A DNA stretch of 64,000 nt from Alkalihalobacillus sp. CinArs1 (GCF_947387515.1 NZ_CANDOB010000002.1:186001-250000); one strand, 5' to 3'. Numbered from the stretch's first letter, positions 44,139 through 52,427 are shown. Program-made: numbers and translations. The notes: a model not told the origin generated them from the sequence alone.

Positions 44139-44609
44139 ATGCTACAGTCAAAAGAAATCATCGATATTATTAAAAACATGGACGGAACAACCGTAGATGA
44201 AGTGCACTATGAGCAAGATGGGCTCGTTGTAAAGGTGAAAAATCAAAATCCTTATGGTACGTCAGAGAGCGGTGTAGTGGAAAAGAAAGAAGAAAAGCCA
44301 ACGACAAAGAAAGCAGAACCGTCATCCGATCGAGATGAAGAACAAGTTCAGGCACAGTCAGATAGCGATGTTCATACCGTAACGGCTCCAATGGTCGGCA
44401 TGTTCTACACGTCTCCTTCTCCTGAAGAAGATGTGTTTGTTCAAGTAGGAGATACCGTTCGAGAAGATACGGTCGTATGTGTGTTAGAAGCGATGAAGAT
44501 GTTCAACGATGTTCACGCTGATGTGGATGGCGAAGTTGTTGAGATCATTGCGAACAATGGCGACCTTGTGGATTTCGGACAGCCACTATTCAAAGTAAAA
44601 CCAGAATAG
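44139..44609 (+). CDS. Biotin carboxyl carrier protein, AccB-like, in the pxp operon
   Basis: A 156-residue biotinyl carrier. Residues 1-35 form the AccB N-terminal segment (IIDIIKNMDGTTVDEV), then a Lys/Glu/Ser-rich linker, then the biotinyl domain with the target lysine in VCVLEAMKMFNDV near residue 120 and the thumb-like ADVDGEVVEII region. It is followed after 12 bases by a biotin carboxylase. The location inside the 5-oxoprolinase operon marks it as a paralogue distinct from the fatty-acid AccB, which would be elsewhere. ATG preceded by AAAGGAG. Confidence 0.93.
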   Translation: MLQSKEIIDIIKNMDGTTVDEVHYEQDGLVVKVKNQNPYGTSESGVVEKKEEKPTTKKAEPSSDRDEEQVQAQSDSDVHTVTAPMVGMFYTSPSPEEDVFVQVGDTVREDTVVCVLEAMKMFNDVHADVDGEVVEIIANNGDLVDFGQPLFKVKPE

Positions 44610-44621
44610 GAGAGAGCATAG

Positions 44622-45965
44622 ATGGGGATTAAAAAAGTACTAGTCGCAAATCGTGGAGAAATTGCTGTACGCATCATACGTGCGTGTCACGAACTTGACC
44701 TAGAAGCGGTTGCAGTCTATTCAGAGGCTGATCGTGACGCTCTTCATGTGGAACTAGCGGATGAAAGCTATTGTATCGGTCCGACTTATTCGAAAGATAG
44801 CTACTTGAATATGGCAAACATCATGACCGCAGCGATCAACGGCGGTGTTGACGCCATTCACCCAGGTTACGGATTTTTATCGGAGAATGCAGCGTTCGCA
44901 GAAATCTGCGAAGACAATAACATCACGTTTATTGGACCGAGTAGTAAAGCGATCAATCAGATGGGAACAAAAGATGTTGCGAGAGAAACGATGAAATCTG
45001 CAGGTGTTCCTGTCGTACCAGGTTCGAACGGCATTATTAAAAACAACGAACAAGCCGTTGAACTTGCAGCTGAGATGGGCTATCCCGTTATTATTAAAGC
45101 AACAGCTGGTGGTGGCGGAAAGGGGATCCGTGTCGTAAGAGAGGAAGAGGAGTTACTTAAAGCCATCAATGTGACCCAGCAGGAAGCGGCAAAAGCGTTT
45201 GGAAACCCGGGTGTCTACATAGAGAAGTTCATCGAAAACTTCCGGCATATTGAAATTCAAATTCTTGCAGATAACCACGGGAACGTCGTTCATCTCGGTG
45301 AGCGTGATTGTTCAATCCAAAGGCGTATGCAAAAGCTTGTAGAAGAAACGCCGTCCCCAGCGCTCGATAAGTCGATTCGAAACGAGATGGGTGAAGCAGC
45401 CGTTCGCGCTGCCAAGGCAGTAAATTATTCAGGTGCAGGCACCGTCGAATTTATTTATGATGAAGACGGCAAGTATTACTTTATGGAAATGAACACACGG
45501 ATTCAGGTGGAGCATCCGGTAACGGAAATGGTCACGGGAGTGGACTTGATCAAAGAAATGATCAAGGTTGCGAACGGCGAAGTGTTACCGATTAAGCAGG
45601 ATGATATCGTCCTTACAGGCTGGTCGATGGAGTGTCGAATCAATGCAGAAGATCCAGATCGTGACTTTATGCCTTCTGCAGGAAAGGTAGAGACCTATTT
45701 GCCTCCTGGAGGTTTTGGGGTTCGCGTTGACTCAGCTATGTATTCTGGCTATGTTATCCCCCCTTTTTACGATTCGATGGTTGCGAAGCTTATCACGTAT
45801 GGTGCCACACGTGAGGAAGCGATGCAGCGGATGAAGCGAGCACTAAGTGAATTTAAAATTAAAGGAATCAAGACCACGATTCCATTTCATCAAAAGCTAT
45901 TAAACCATGAAAAGTTTGTAGAAGGTGACTTTAATACAAAGTTTCTTGAAATTTATGAGCTTTAA
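44622..45965 (+). CDS. Biotin carboxylase, AccC-like, in the pxp operon
   Basis: A 447-residue ATP-grasp biotin carboxylase. Motifs: KVLVANRGEIAVRIIRA at the N-terminus, IHPGYGFLSENAAFAE near residue 80, KATAGGGGKGIRVV near residue 159 (glycine-rich loop), FRHIEIQILAD and LGERDCSIQRRMQKL near residues 207-238, and FMEMNTRIQVEHPVTE near residue 287. It carboxylates biotin on the preceding carrier. No beta/alpha carboxyltransferase of acetyl-CoA type is in the operon; the AHS1/AHS2 proteins PxpB/PxpC are the only candidates to accept the carboxyl group. Confidence 0.94.
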   Translation: MGIKKVLVANRGEIAVRIIRACHELDLEAVAVYSEADRDALHVELADESYCIGPTYSKDSYLNMANIMTAAINGGVDAIHPGYGFLSENAAFAEICEDNNITFIGPSSKAINQMGTKDVARETMKSAGVPVVPGSNGIIKNNEQAVELAAEMGYPVIIKATAGGGGKGIRVVREEEELLKAINVTQQEAAKAFGNPGVYIEKFIENFRHIEIQILADNHGNVVHLGERDCSIQRRMQKLVEETPSPALDKSIRNEMGEAAVRAAKAVNYSGAGTVEFIYDEDGKYYFMEMNTRIQVEHPVTEMVTGVDLIKEMIKVANGEVLPIKQDDIVLTGWSMECRINAEDPDRDFMPSAGKVETYLPPGGFGVRVDSAMYSGYVIPPFYDSMVAKLITYGATREEAMQRMKRALSEFKIKGIKTTIPFHQKLLNHEKFVEGDFNTKFLEIYEL

Positions 45966-45980
45966 AGGAAGGTGAGCTCG

Positions 45981-46736
45981 ATGTTAAAACCAAGTGAACA
46001 ACGTCTAAGATTTAGAGATCAAACGGATCAAGGAACGACTTCAGGCATGTGTGATGGGTATTTACAAGCAAACATGATCACACTTCCTAAGGAATACGCA
46101 TCGGACTTTCTTAAGTTTTGCGAACGGAATCCGAAGCCTTGTCCATTAGTAGATGTGCTAGAAGCAGGTCAGGTAAAACCGAATGTTGCTGATGCAGATA
46201 TTCGAACTGACCTTCCGAAATACCGTATCTATCAAAATGGAACTTTGAAAGAGGAGGCGCTAAACTTAAAGGAGTACTGGCGTGACGACTTCGTAACGTT
46301 TTTACTCGGATGTAGCTTTACGTTCGAGAAAGCTCTGGCGGAAGCAGGAATCAGCTTATTGCATCAAGAGATGAAGAAAGTTGTTCCAATGTACCAGACC
46401 TCGATTGCATGTAAAGAGGCAGGCCGTTTCTCTGGAGGAATGGTTGTCAGCATGAGAGCGATCAAGAAGGAAGAGCTCGACGAAGCGGTGCGCATCACGG
46501 CAGAATTTCCTGATGCACACGGTGCTCCGGTCCATATCGGTGACCCTTCTGAAATTGGTATTCATGATTTTGAAAATCCAGACTACGGGGAGTATACGCC
46601 TTTTGATTCGGAAGAGCGAATCCCAGTGTTCTGGGCATGTGGAGTAACACCGCAGTATGTCGGCTTAAACGCAAAACCTGAGATTATGATCACGCACGCG
46701 CCTGGCCACATGCTGATCACAGATCAAATGGGATGA
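45981..46736 (+). CDS. YcsI-like DUF1445 putative hydro-lyase / D-glutamate-cyclase-type protein
   Basis: A 251-residue protein of the UPF0317/DUF1445 family: GYLQANMITLPKEYASDFLKF near residue 24 in parts, CPLVDVLEAG, DFVTFLLGCSFTFE near residue 103, MVVSMRAIK, HGAPVHIGDPSEIGI near residue 180 and AKPEIMITHAPGHMLITD at the end. The same gene sits in the B. subtilis kip operon. Mammalian relatives hydrolyse D-glutamate/5-oxo-D-proline, which fits the pathway. ATG 45981 follows AAGGTGA; a GTG three codons earlier is a weaker start. Last gene of the operon. Confidence 0.9.
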   Translation: MLKPSEQRLRFRDQTDQGTTSGMCDGYLQANMITLPKEYASDFLKFCERNPKPCPLVDVLEAGQVKPNVADADIRTDLPKYRIYQNGTLKEEALNLKEYWRDDFVTFLLGCSFTFEKALAEAGISLLHQEMKKVVPMYQTSIACKEAGRFSGGMVVSMRAIKKEELDEAVRITAEFPDAHGAPVHIGDPSEIGIHDFENPDYGEYTPFDSEERIPVFWACGVTPQYVGLNAKPEIMITHAPGHMLITDQMG

Positions 46737-46754
46737 ATGTGAAAAGTGTTGATG

Positions 46755-46793
46755 AGAGTGAGGAATTGGTTATCGATTCCTTACTCTTTTTTA
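46755..46793 (+). terminator. Terminator of the pxp operon
   Basis: Stem AGAGTGAGGAAT (46755-46766) / ATTCCTTACTCT (46776-46787), 9-base loop, then six T. Confidence 0.85.
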
Positions 46794-46885
46794 TGTTAGA
46801 AGCAAGATATTTTTAAAAGTCCCATATAAAGCCTATACTTTAAGCTGAAATAAAAACGCATGTTACTTAAAAGGAGGATTCATAC

Positions 46886-47872
46886 ATGAAAGCGTTACTG
46901 CTTAAAGAAAAAGGCCAGTGGGACAGCATGACGGTGGAGGAGATCCAAACACCAAAACCGGGAAAAGGTGAAGTCCTCGTCAAGATTCATGCTGTTGGAT
47001 TGAATCCAGTTGATTATAAGACTGCAACGAACGGGAATCCAAACTGGGAATATCCACATATCTTAGGTCTAGATGGAGCTGGGGTCATTGAAGAAGTTGG
47101 TGAAGACGTGACGGAGTGGAAGAAAGGAGATCGTGTGGTTTACCATGGTGATCTGATGAAGAAAGGTGCCTTCGCAGAATATGCCATTACGACAGCTCAC
47201 ACGATTTCAAGACTTCCTGATGCGATCTCATTTGAAGACGCAGCTGCGCTTCCTACCGCTGGATACACAGCGTATCAATCCCTTTTCAGGAAGCTTCACA
47301 TTGAAAAAGGTCAAACGATCCTCATTCATGCTGGAGCTGGTGGCGTAGGCGGATTTGCAATTCAAATGGCGAAGTATATGGGATTAACCGTCATCACAAC
47401 CGCTTCAAAAAGCAACCATGAGTATGTGAGGCAGCTAGGCGCGGACTATGTGATCGATTATAAGGAAGAAGATTTCGTTGAAAAATGCTTGGAACTTACT
47501 GACGGCGTTGGGATCGACGCAGTGCTCGACGCGGTGAGCGCAGAGAATGCAACGAAATCTCTCGATGCTCTAACGTTCAACGGTCAAATCGCCTATATCG
47601 CAGGTGTCCCTGAGTTTTCTCGAGGCGTTTCCTTTACACGCCCTCTCTCGTTCCACCAGATTGCACTCGGTGGTGTATATGCTTCAAACAATAAGAAAGA
47701 ACAAGCAGATCTTGCTAGAATGGGAGACGAAATGGTGAACCTCGTACTCGGTGGCCATGTTGATCCAACGGTTAAGCATGTCATCTCATTAGAGGAAGTG
47801 CCAGAAGCACTCGTAAAGCTCTCAGAACGTCATGTTACTGGGAAAATTGTAGCGAAAGTGGTTGAAGAATAG
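46886..47872 (+). CDS. Zinc-independent MDR-type NADPH:quinone oxidoreductase
   Basis: A 328-residue medium-chain dehydrogenase/reductase. N-terminal GroES-like domain with VLVKIHAVGLNPVDYKTATNG and ILGLDGAGVIEEVG; nucleotide-binding domain with HAGAGGVGGFAIQMAKYMG near residue 147. The structural-zinc cysteines of alcohol dehydrogenases are absent, as in quinone oxidoreductases (QOR/zeta-crystallin type). ATG follows AAAGGAGG. Monocistronic. Confidence 0.92.
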   Translation: MKALLLKEKGQWDSMTVEEIQTPKPGKGEVLVKIHAVGLNPVDYKTATNGNPNWEYPHILGLDGAGVIEEVGEDVTEWKKGDRVVYHGDLMKKGAFAEYAITTAHTISRLPDAISFEDAAALPTAGYTAYQSLFRKLHIEKGQTILIHAGAGGVGGFAIQMAKYMGLTVITTASKSNHEYVRQLGADYVIDYKEEDFVEKCLELTDGVGIDAVLDAVSAENATKSLDALTFNGQIAYIAGVPEFSRGVSFTRPLSFHQIALGGVYASNNKKEQADLARMGDEMVNLVLGGHVDPTVKHVISLEEVPEALVKLSERHVTGKIVAKVVEE

Positions 47873-47907
47873 GTAGAGTGACACGATAACGATATCGTTT
47901 AGAACGA

Positions 47908-47944
47908 AAAAGCCGCGCAGCTATGGATCGAAGCGTGGCTTTTC
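47908..47944. terminator. Bidirectional terminator between oxidoreductase and GNAT genes
   Basis: Stem AAAAGCCGCGC (47908-47918) / GCGTGGCTTTT (47933-47943) with one G-T pair. Confidence 0.85.
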
Positions 47945-47954
47945 TCTATCATTT

Positions 47955-48494
47955 TTATACTGCCGTCTTATTATTCCGTAACACGGTAATAAATCCATCG
48001 AGGATATCGTGACTGATGAAAAAGCCTTTTCGCTGATAAAAGTCTAGCGCATTTTGATTGCCATTCGATACGAAGATAAAATGATCTTGAACGTCTTTTT
48101 CATTCCGCAGCCATTCCATCGACATGTCGAAAAGCTTAGAACCAACCCCATACTGTCGGTAACCATCTTTTATATAAAATTGAGATAAGCAACCTACAAA
48201 TTCTCCACTTACTGACGATAGATCAAAGAAAGTCGCAAAGTCATTATCATACGCTTCTTTACGTGAAATGTTCGAGTACACATATCCTATGATCTCCTCT
48301 TCGTCTTTTACAACGACAATGTAATTTTTCTCCGCTTTCTCCACAGATGGAACCAATCGTGTTTCAAAGCTCATGTCATCGAATAATTCGGGGGTGATGT
48401 GCGCTTTTGATTTTTGGAAAACCATCAGCTCGTTACAAATCTCTCGACAGCACTCGATTTCTTCAGGACTGATCACGTCATATGTAAGATTCAT
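47955..48494 (-). CDS. GNAT acetyltransferase
   Basis: About 179 residues. The acetyl-CoA loop lies in YIKDGYRQYGVGSKLFDMSMEW near residue 110 in parts (R-Q-Y-G-V-G-S), followed by FVSNGNQNALDFYQRKGF, the usual GNAT C-terminal motif. Substrate unknown. ATG 48494 lies nine bases after AGGAG; an upstream ATG two codons earlier is only three bases from it. Monocistronic. Confidence 0.88.
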   Translation of the reverse strand: MNLTYDVISPEEIECCREICNELMVFQKSKAHITPELFDDMSFETRLVPSVEKAEKNYIVVVKDEEEIIGYVYSNISRKEAYDNDFATFFDLSSVSGEFVGCLSQFYIKDGYRQYGVGSKLFDMSMEWLRNEKDVQDHFIFVSNGNQNALDFYQRKGFFISHDILDGFITVLRNNKTAV

Positions 48495-48628
48495 TGGCAT
48501 TCTCTCCTGACTGCTAAACGCGTTTTCTACCTATTAGTATAGCTTTCAGTTGGTTGGAAATGAAGATACCTTGTGAAACATTTAAAAAGGAAATAACGTA
48601 CAAGTAATATGAAAGGGTGTTTTTACCA

Positions 48629-48895
48629 ATGGGGTACTTAAAAAAGATCCAATACATGATAGGTTTGCCGTCAGCTCTCATCTTAATGATATCGCTTTTA
48701 GTAAGCTATGAACCTGTAACAATCATCGCACTAATAGGGTGTTTTATCGCCCTGGTATGCAGGCAGATCCGTTACCATCGATACTCTTATCGGCTTGGGC
48801 ATCCTGATCGTCACTCCGATGAACTCGGGTATGACCTGACGGACGATCATCTCGACGAAGCAGAAACGTATGACCGTGACCGACAAAAGAGGTGA
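48629..48895 (+). CDS. Small two-span membrane protein
   Basis: About 88 residues. Two hydrophobic helices (IGLPSALILMISLLVSY and VTIIALIGCFIALVCRQI) are followed by a charged, His/Asp/Arg-rich tail (HPDRHSDELGYDLTDDHLDE). No family recognised. ATG 48629 lies ten bases after AAAGGGTG. It precedes the NAT-like gene on the same strand by 51 bases and could be co-transcribed. Confidence 0.7.
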   Translation: MGYLKKIQYMIGLPSALILMISLLVSYEPVTIIALIGCFIALVCRQIRYHRYSYRLGHPDRHSDELGYDLTDDHLDEAETYDRDRQKR

Positions 48896-48946
48896 ATACG
48901 CTCTTTTATGGAAATAATGGATTAGCACAAAATAAGGGGGATAACG

Positions 48947-49717
48947 ATGATTGCGCCAGAACAGATTATGACCGTCTGGGAAACGTTTGATGACTTTCCG
49001 ATGGAGACACTTACGAAAGTGTGGTATTTCGATAAAGCGAAGAAAAAGCAGCGAGAAGTTGCTTTGATGAAAGAACATCGAGCGCAATATGGCATTACAG
49101 GTAATTGCTTTGATCTCGCGTACTGGTTGCTCGATGAGTTTAAAAGAAGTGGTGTGAAAGCCTATCCGATCGGACACGATTTACATACAGAAGATGCTCA
49201 TGTTGCTGTCGTTGCGGTAGATGAAAGAGGGAGGCGCTATTTATGTGACCTTGGGGATCAATGGATACAGCCTGTCTTAATCGACTCGGAATGTGAGGAT
49301 TATTCAAATGAAAAGCTTGATGGCTTTTTTCCAGGGGCGCGCATTCAGGTGAGCCCTCATGATGAGCAGCTTACTGTTCTTTACGAGAGACCGAATGGCA
49401 AGGTTTCGAAGCAGGTTTATGATACGAGAGTGGTTGAGATGGGAGAGTTTAAACGTGCAGCAGAGCATTCCCAACACCTCATAAAACCGGTACCATTACT
49501 TGAGTGTAGGGTCCCGTTTAAAGAAGAGACAGCTCATTGGGAGTTTTATAACTGGAGTAGTTTTATGAGTACGACAGAGGGGTTGTATAACGAACCAGAC
49601 CTAACTAGTATCGAAGAATGGACTGCTAGAATACATAAACGGACAGGGTATGATGAATTGTTCGTACTAGAAGTATTAGAGATTTACAATAAGCGAAGGT
49701 CAGTTGAGAGGAGGTAA
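48947..49717 (+). CDS. Arylamine N-acetyltransferase-like / transglutaminase-fold protein
   Basis: A 256-residue protein with a Cys-His-Asp order like arylamine N-acetyltransferases: Cys54 in GITGNCFDLAYWLL, His85 in TEDAHVAVVAVDE, Asp101 in RYLCDLGDQWIQPV. Spacings (31 and 16 residues) are close to NAT enzymes (38 and 15), and the flanks around Cys (small residue before, F-D-L after) are typical. The remainder is too diverged for certain assignment. ATG after AAGGGGG. It slightly precedes a 34-residue membrane peptide. Confidence 0.72.
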   Translation: MIAPEQIMTVWETFDDFPMETLTKVWYFDKAKKKQREVALMKEHRAQYGITGNCFDLAYWLLDEFKRSGVKAYPIGHDLHTEDAHVAVVAVDERGRRYLCDLGDQWIQPVLIDSECEDYSNEKLDGFFPGARIQVSPHDEQLTVLYERPNGKVSKQVYDTRVVEMGEFKRAAEHSQHLIKPVPLLECRVPFKEETAHWEFYNWSSFMSTTEGLYNEPDLTSIEEWTARIHKRTGYDELFVLEVLEIYNKRRSVERR

Positions 49718-49722
49718 TGGAG

Positions 49723-49827
49723 TTGGGGATGGGGGCAGTAAGTATTTTTCTCATCGCAATTCTTCCTTTACTCGGAATCGCGATACTTGGAATCTATTTC
49801 ATAAGAAAAAGCATACGAAATAAGTGA
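49723..49827 (+). CDS. Tiny single-span membrane peptide (34 aa)
   Basis: TTG 49723 lies eight bases after AGGAGG (49709-49714), which straddles the previous stop codon; ATG 49717 and ATG 49729 are in the same frame. The product is one hydrophobic helix (AVSIFLIAILPLLGIAILGIYF) with a basic tail IRKSIRNK, so it is predicted to sit in the membrane with the tail in the cytosol. Its TGA lies in the stem of a terminator, which argues for real translation to that point. No known family. Confidence 0.6.
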   Translation: MGMGAVSIFLIAILPLLGIAILGIYFIRKSIRNK

Positions 49828-49858
49828 CTTCCGAATCCTAGGAAGTCATTTTATTTTA
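49825..49858 (+). terminator. Terminator after the tiny membrane peptide
   Basis: Stem TGACTTCC (49825-49832) / GGAAGTCA (49841-49848), 8-base loop, then TTTTATTTT. Confidence 0.8.
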
Positions 49859-49865
49859 TCCGCTT

Positions 49866-49892
49866 TGAAACTATTTCATCGATGGTCTCGTC
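49866..49892 (+). promoter_or_regulatory. ECF-sigma-type promoter of the sigma/anti-sigma operon
   Basis: TGAAAC (49866-49871), 17-bp spacer, CGTC (49889-49892), 40 bp before the sigma factor start. This is the Bacillus ECF promoter pattern and predicts autoregulation. Confidence 0.7.
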
Positions 49893-49931
49893 AAACTTCA
49901 AGAACAAATCACTTGATAGAGAGGGGCTAAA

Positions 49932-50456
49932 ATGAAAGACGTTGAGAAGGACGCCATGTTAGAAGAAATCATGATTGATTATGGAGATGAGCTTGTACGA
50001 TTGGCTTATACATATGTAAAGGATACTTATACCTCAAAAGATCTTGTGCAGAATGTATTTATTAAATGCTATGAAAAAATTCATACCTTTCGTGAAGACG
50101 CAGCTTTAAGAACATGGCTCTACAGAATAACAATCAATGAGTGCAAAGATTATGTGAAAAGTTGGGGATACAGAAAGCTCCAGGTATCTAATTTTATACA
50201 AGAGACAGCTAATGGATTTGAGGCTTCTGTTGAAAACAAAGTGATTCAGCAATCGACGAACGAAGAAATTAAAGAGATCGTCTTATCTCTCCCTATCAAG
50301 TATAAGGAAGTGATTTTTCTTTATTTCTATCATTCTCTAAAAATAGAAGAGATCGCAGAAATAACCTCGATTACGCCTAACACGGTTAAAACGAGATTGA
50401 GGAGAGGGAAGCAGAAGCTGAGATTAATGATGGAGGAGGCAGAGATGTATGGATGA
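49932..50456 (+). CDS. ECF-type RNA polymerase sigma factor
   Basis: A 174-residue sigma-70-family protein of ECF length. Region 2: YGDELVRLAYTYVKDTYTSKDLVQNVF ... ALRTWLYRITINECKDY (split), about residues 15-80. Region 4: LSLPIKYKEVIFLYFYHSLKIEEIA and TPNTVKTRLRRGKQKLR, about residues 119-165. The following gene, which overlaps by eight bases, encodes a membrane protein placed as its anti-sigma factor. An ECF promoter upstream supports autoregulation. ATG after GAGGGG. Confidence 0.93.
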   Translation: MKDVEKDAMLEEIMIDYGDELVRLAYTYVKDTYTSKDLVQNVFIKCYEKIHTFREDAALRTWLYRITINECKDYVKSWGYRKLQVSNFIQETANGFEASVENKVIQQSTNEEIKEIVLSLPIKYKEVIFLYFYHSLKIEEIAEITSITPNTVKTRLRRGKQKLRLMMEEAEMYG

Positions 50457-51429
50457 TGAACAATTGAAAGAAGCCCTCCGTGAAAATGATAAGGACCTTC
50501 AATTTACAAAGCAGGATCGGCAAAACGTGTTTAAGAATATTGAAGCCAGAAATGGAGAGAAAAATAAACGAACCTTTTTTAAAGGGAGACTATTTCCTAT
50601 TACGGCGACTGCACTTGTTGCAACGATATGTTTTATATTGCTCATACCTTCTCTCCTCAGTAATCAAGGGACACCCCTTATCTTAAAAGATGATATTGTC
50701 ACGGGCAGTAATGAAAGAAGTGATATTACTACGATCGTTGTCATGGTAACAAACTCTACGGACCGAACGGATGCTAACCTGCTAGTTTCTTTTAACAAAG
50801 TTTCCAATAATATTAATGTCATCGCCATGCCACGCAGTTTAAAAGTTCCTATTCTAAAGCCAGGGGGAGAACTAGTTAGTGAAGACAAACTCACTCATGC
50901 CTATGCGTATGGATCCGGTCCTGAAGCGACGAGCAAAACGCTAGGGGATTATTTCAGTGTAGAAGTAGATTACTATGTTTCTATCGATCGGAATGATATA
51001 CAGAAATTGCTTGAACCAAGAGATGTTATTACGGACGATGTGGAGGAAGCTACAACAATCCCAGGCCCAAGCGGGAGCGAGCTTCAGCTAACCAAAGGCT
51101 TGAATCGATTTGGACCTGAAGAAATCGCTACACTTCTAGGATCAGATGTACGTAATGAACAAGTGTCAGTGTTAATCGATCATATTATGAAAATTTTTGT
51201 GAATGGGTTAACGCAAGATGGGCTTGAATATCTCTCGAAAGAAGCACGAACAAACATTGATTCAGTGGACTTTACGGGGGTGTGGGATGCGTCTTACCAA
51301 TACGATGTTAGAACAATCTCAGTGTCCGAAGGGATAAGGGAAACTAAAGATAACGGACACTTTTTTATAGAGTTTGAACAAGGTTTCTTGTATGAATTAA
51401 AAAAGAAGATGAAGGATTTCGATTGGTAA
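50449..51429 (+). CDS. Predicted anti-sigma factor fused to an extracytoplasmic LCP-like domain
   Basis: A 326-residue type II membrane protein. Residues 1-45 are cytosolic and charged (ENDKDLQFTKQDRQNVFKNIE), a membrane span lies near 47-68, and the outer part (about 88-270) resembles LytR-CpsA-Psr: NERSDITTIVVMVTN, NINVIAMPRSLKVPI, KLTHAYAYGSGPEA, KTLGDYFSVEVDYYVSIDRNDIQKLL in parts. In LCP ligases these hold the phosphate-binding Arg and Asp; here the S-I-P-R-D motif reads A-M-P-R-S, so the acid is replaced and catalysis may be lost. Start overlaps the sigma factor stop by eight bases. Anti-sigma role is inferred from position and topology. Confidence 0.78.
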   Translation: MDDEQLKEALRENDKDLQFTKQDRQNVFKNIEARNGEKNKRTFFKGRLFPITATALVATICFILLIPSLLSNQGTPLILKDDIVTGSNERSDITTIVVMVTNSTDRTDANLLVSFNKVSNNINVIAMPRSLKVPILKPGGELVSEDKLTHAYAYGSGPEATSKTLGDYFSVEVDYYVSIDRNDIQKLLEPRDVITDDVEEATTIPGPSGSELQLTKGLNRFGPEEIATLLGSDVRNEQVSVLIDHIMKIFVNGLTQDGLEYLSKEARTNIDSVDFTGVWDASYQYDVRTISVSEGIRETKDNGHFFIEFEQGFLYELKKKMKDFDW

Positions 51430-51435
51430 TGTAAG

Positions 51436-51470
51436 CGGTGATCACCATGATGGTGGTCACTGTTTTTTTA
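51436..51470 (+). terminator. Terminator of the sigma/anti-sigma operon
   Basis: Stem CGGTGATCACC (51436-51446) / GGTGGTCACTG (51452-51462), 5-base loop, then TTTTTTT. Confidence 0.85.
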
Positions 51471-51589
51471 AGGTGTGATGAAAGTAAGTGATGGGCTTTT
51501 TGATTCACTTACTTTTGTAAAATTGGTTGTCCCTTCCTAATTGTTAACGTATCCTTAAGTATGTTAACTAGTTGGATCGGAGGAAAAGT

Positions 51590-52363
51590 GTGTTGAAGAA
51601 AAAGGATAAAGACATAAAGTTTGAAAGCCTTGATGAAGAATTACGTGAAGAAGTGCTTGAGTATACGGGAGAGAGATCAGACGTTTACGAAAAGAAGTGG
51701 AGCAAATTATCAAACAAAAAATCGCAGATTTCATGGAACTGGGCGTCGTTCCTTTTCAATCTGTTTTGGTTTGCATTCCGTAAGATGAACATTTATGCCT
51801 ATTCGTTACTAGGTGTTATCGTCTTGATCGATGTTTTGTCCATCCTTTACTTTAAGAAGACGATTTCGGGTACAAGTATGGGACCTATATTTATAGCGTT
51901 CGCTCTCTTATCAAATAAAGTGTATTTTGATTTTGTACTTAAACAAGTAAAGAAATTGAAAGAAAAATACCCTGATCGTGAAGAACGCTTGGCAGCCATA
52001 AGGAAGCAGGGGGGCGTAAGTTGGCTTAGAGCTATTCTTTTTGTACTAATCGTCTTCATCTATTCTTTCTCAATCATGTTTGTAGAAGAAGAAGTGTACT
52101 TTTCCTACATGGAGCCAAAGTTCACTGAAGCATATGAATTACAAGAAGCGGGTCAGCTTGATGAAGCACTAGAGGTGTATGAGTCGATAGAAAATGACAA
52201 TATACCTGTAGCAGAAATTCATTTAAACAAGATGTACATATACTCCGATAAAGGTCAGGATGAAAAAGTTTTAGAAGAAGTAAATGCTTATTTAGAGATC
52301 AGGCCAGAGGATGAAGAAATGCTTGAAATAAAAGACTTAGTCCTTGATCGGCTAGAAGAATGA
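51590..52363 (+). CDS. Membrane protein with DUF2628-like region and C-terminal TPR-like repeats
   Basis: About 257 residues. An N-terminal charged part (KKKDKDIKFESLDEELREEVLEY) leads to SWNWASFLFNLFWFAFRKMN, a pattern seen in DUF2628 proteins, then two more hydrophobic segments, a span near residues 150-170, and an outer part of about 80 residues with TPR-like units (EAGQLDEALEVYESIE, DKGQDEKVLEEVNAYL). GTG 51590 lies six bases after GGAGG; an earlier TTG (51572) has no site. Function unknown. Monocistronic; a strong terminator follows. Confidence 0.75.
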   Translation: MLKKKDKDIKFESLDEELREEVLEYTGERSDVYEKKWSKLSNKKSQISWNWASFLFNLFWFAFRKMNIYAYSLLGVIVLIDVLSILYFKKTISGTSMGPIFIAFALLSNKVYFDFVLKQVKKLKEKYPDREERLAAIRKQGGVSWLRAILFVLIVFIYSFSIMFVEEEVYFSYMEPKFTEAYELQEAGQLDEALEVYESIENDNIPVAEIHLNKMYIYSDKGQDEKVLEEVNAYLEIRPEDEEMLEIKDLVLDRLEE

Positions 52364-52384
52364 GAATTGTCTATCGTTATTTAA

Positions 52385-52425
52385 ACGAACATTAAATGAT
52401 TGTTTTCATTTAATGTTCGTTTTTA
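52385..52425 (+). terminator. Terminator after the DUF2628-like/TPR gene
   Basis: Perfect 15-bp stem ACGAACATTAAATGA (52385-52399) / TCATTTAATGTTCGT (52406-52420), then TTTT. Confidence 0.92.
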
Positions 52426-52427
52426 GG

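Noticed and set aside
47885-47902. Palindrome AACGATATCGTT after the oxidoreductase gene
   Set aside because: Short palindrome next to a clear terminator; no evidence for a regulatory role.
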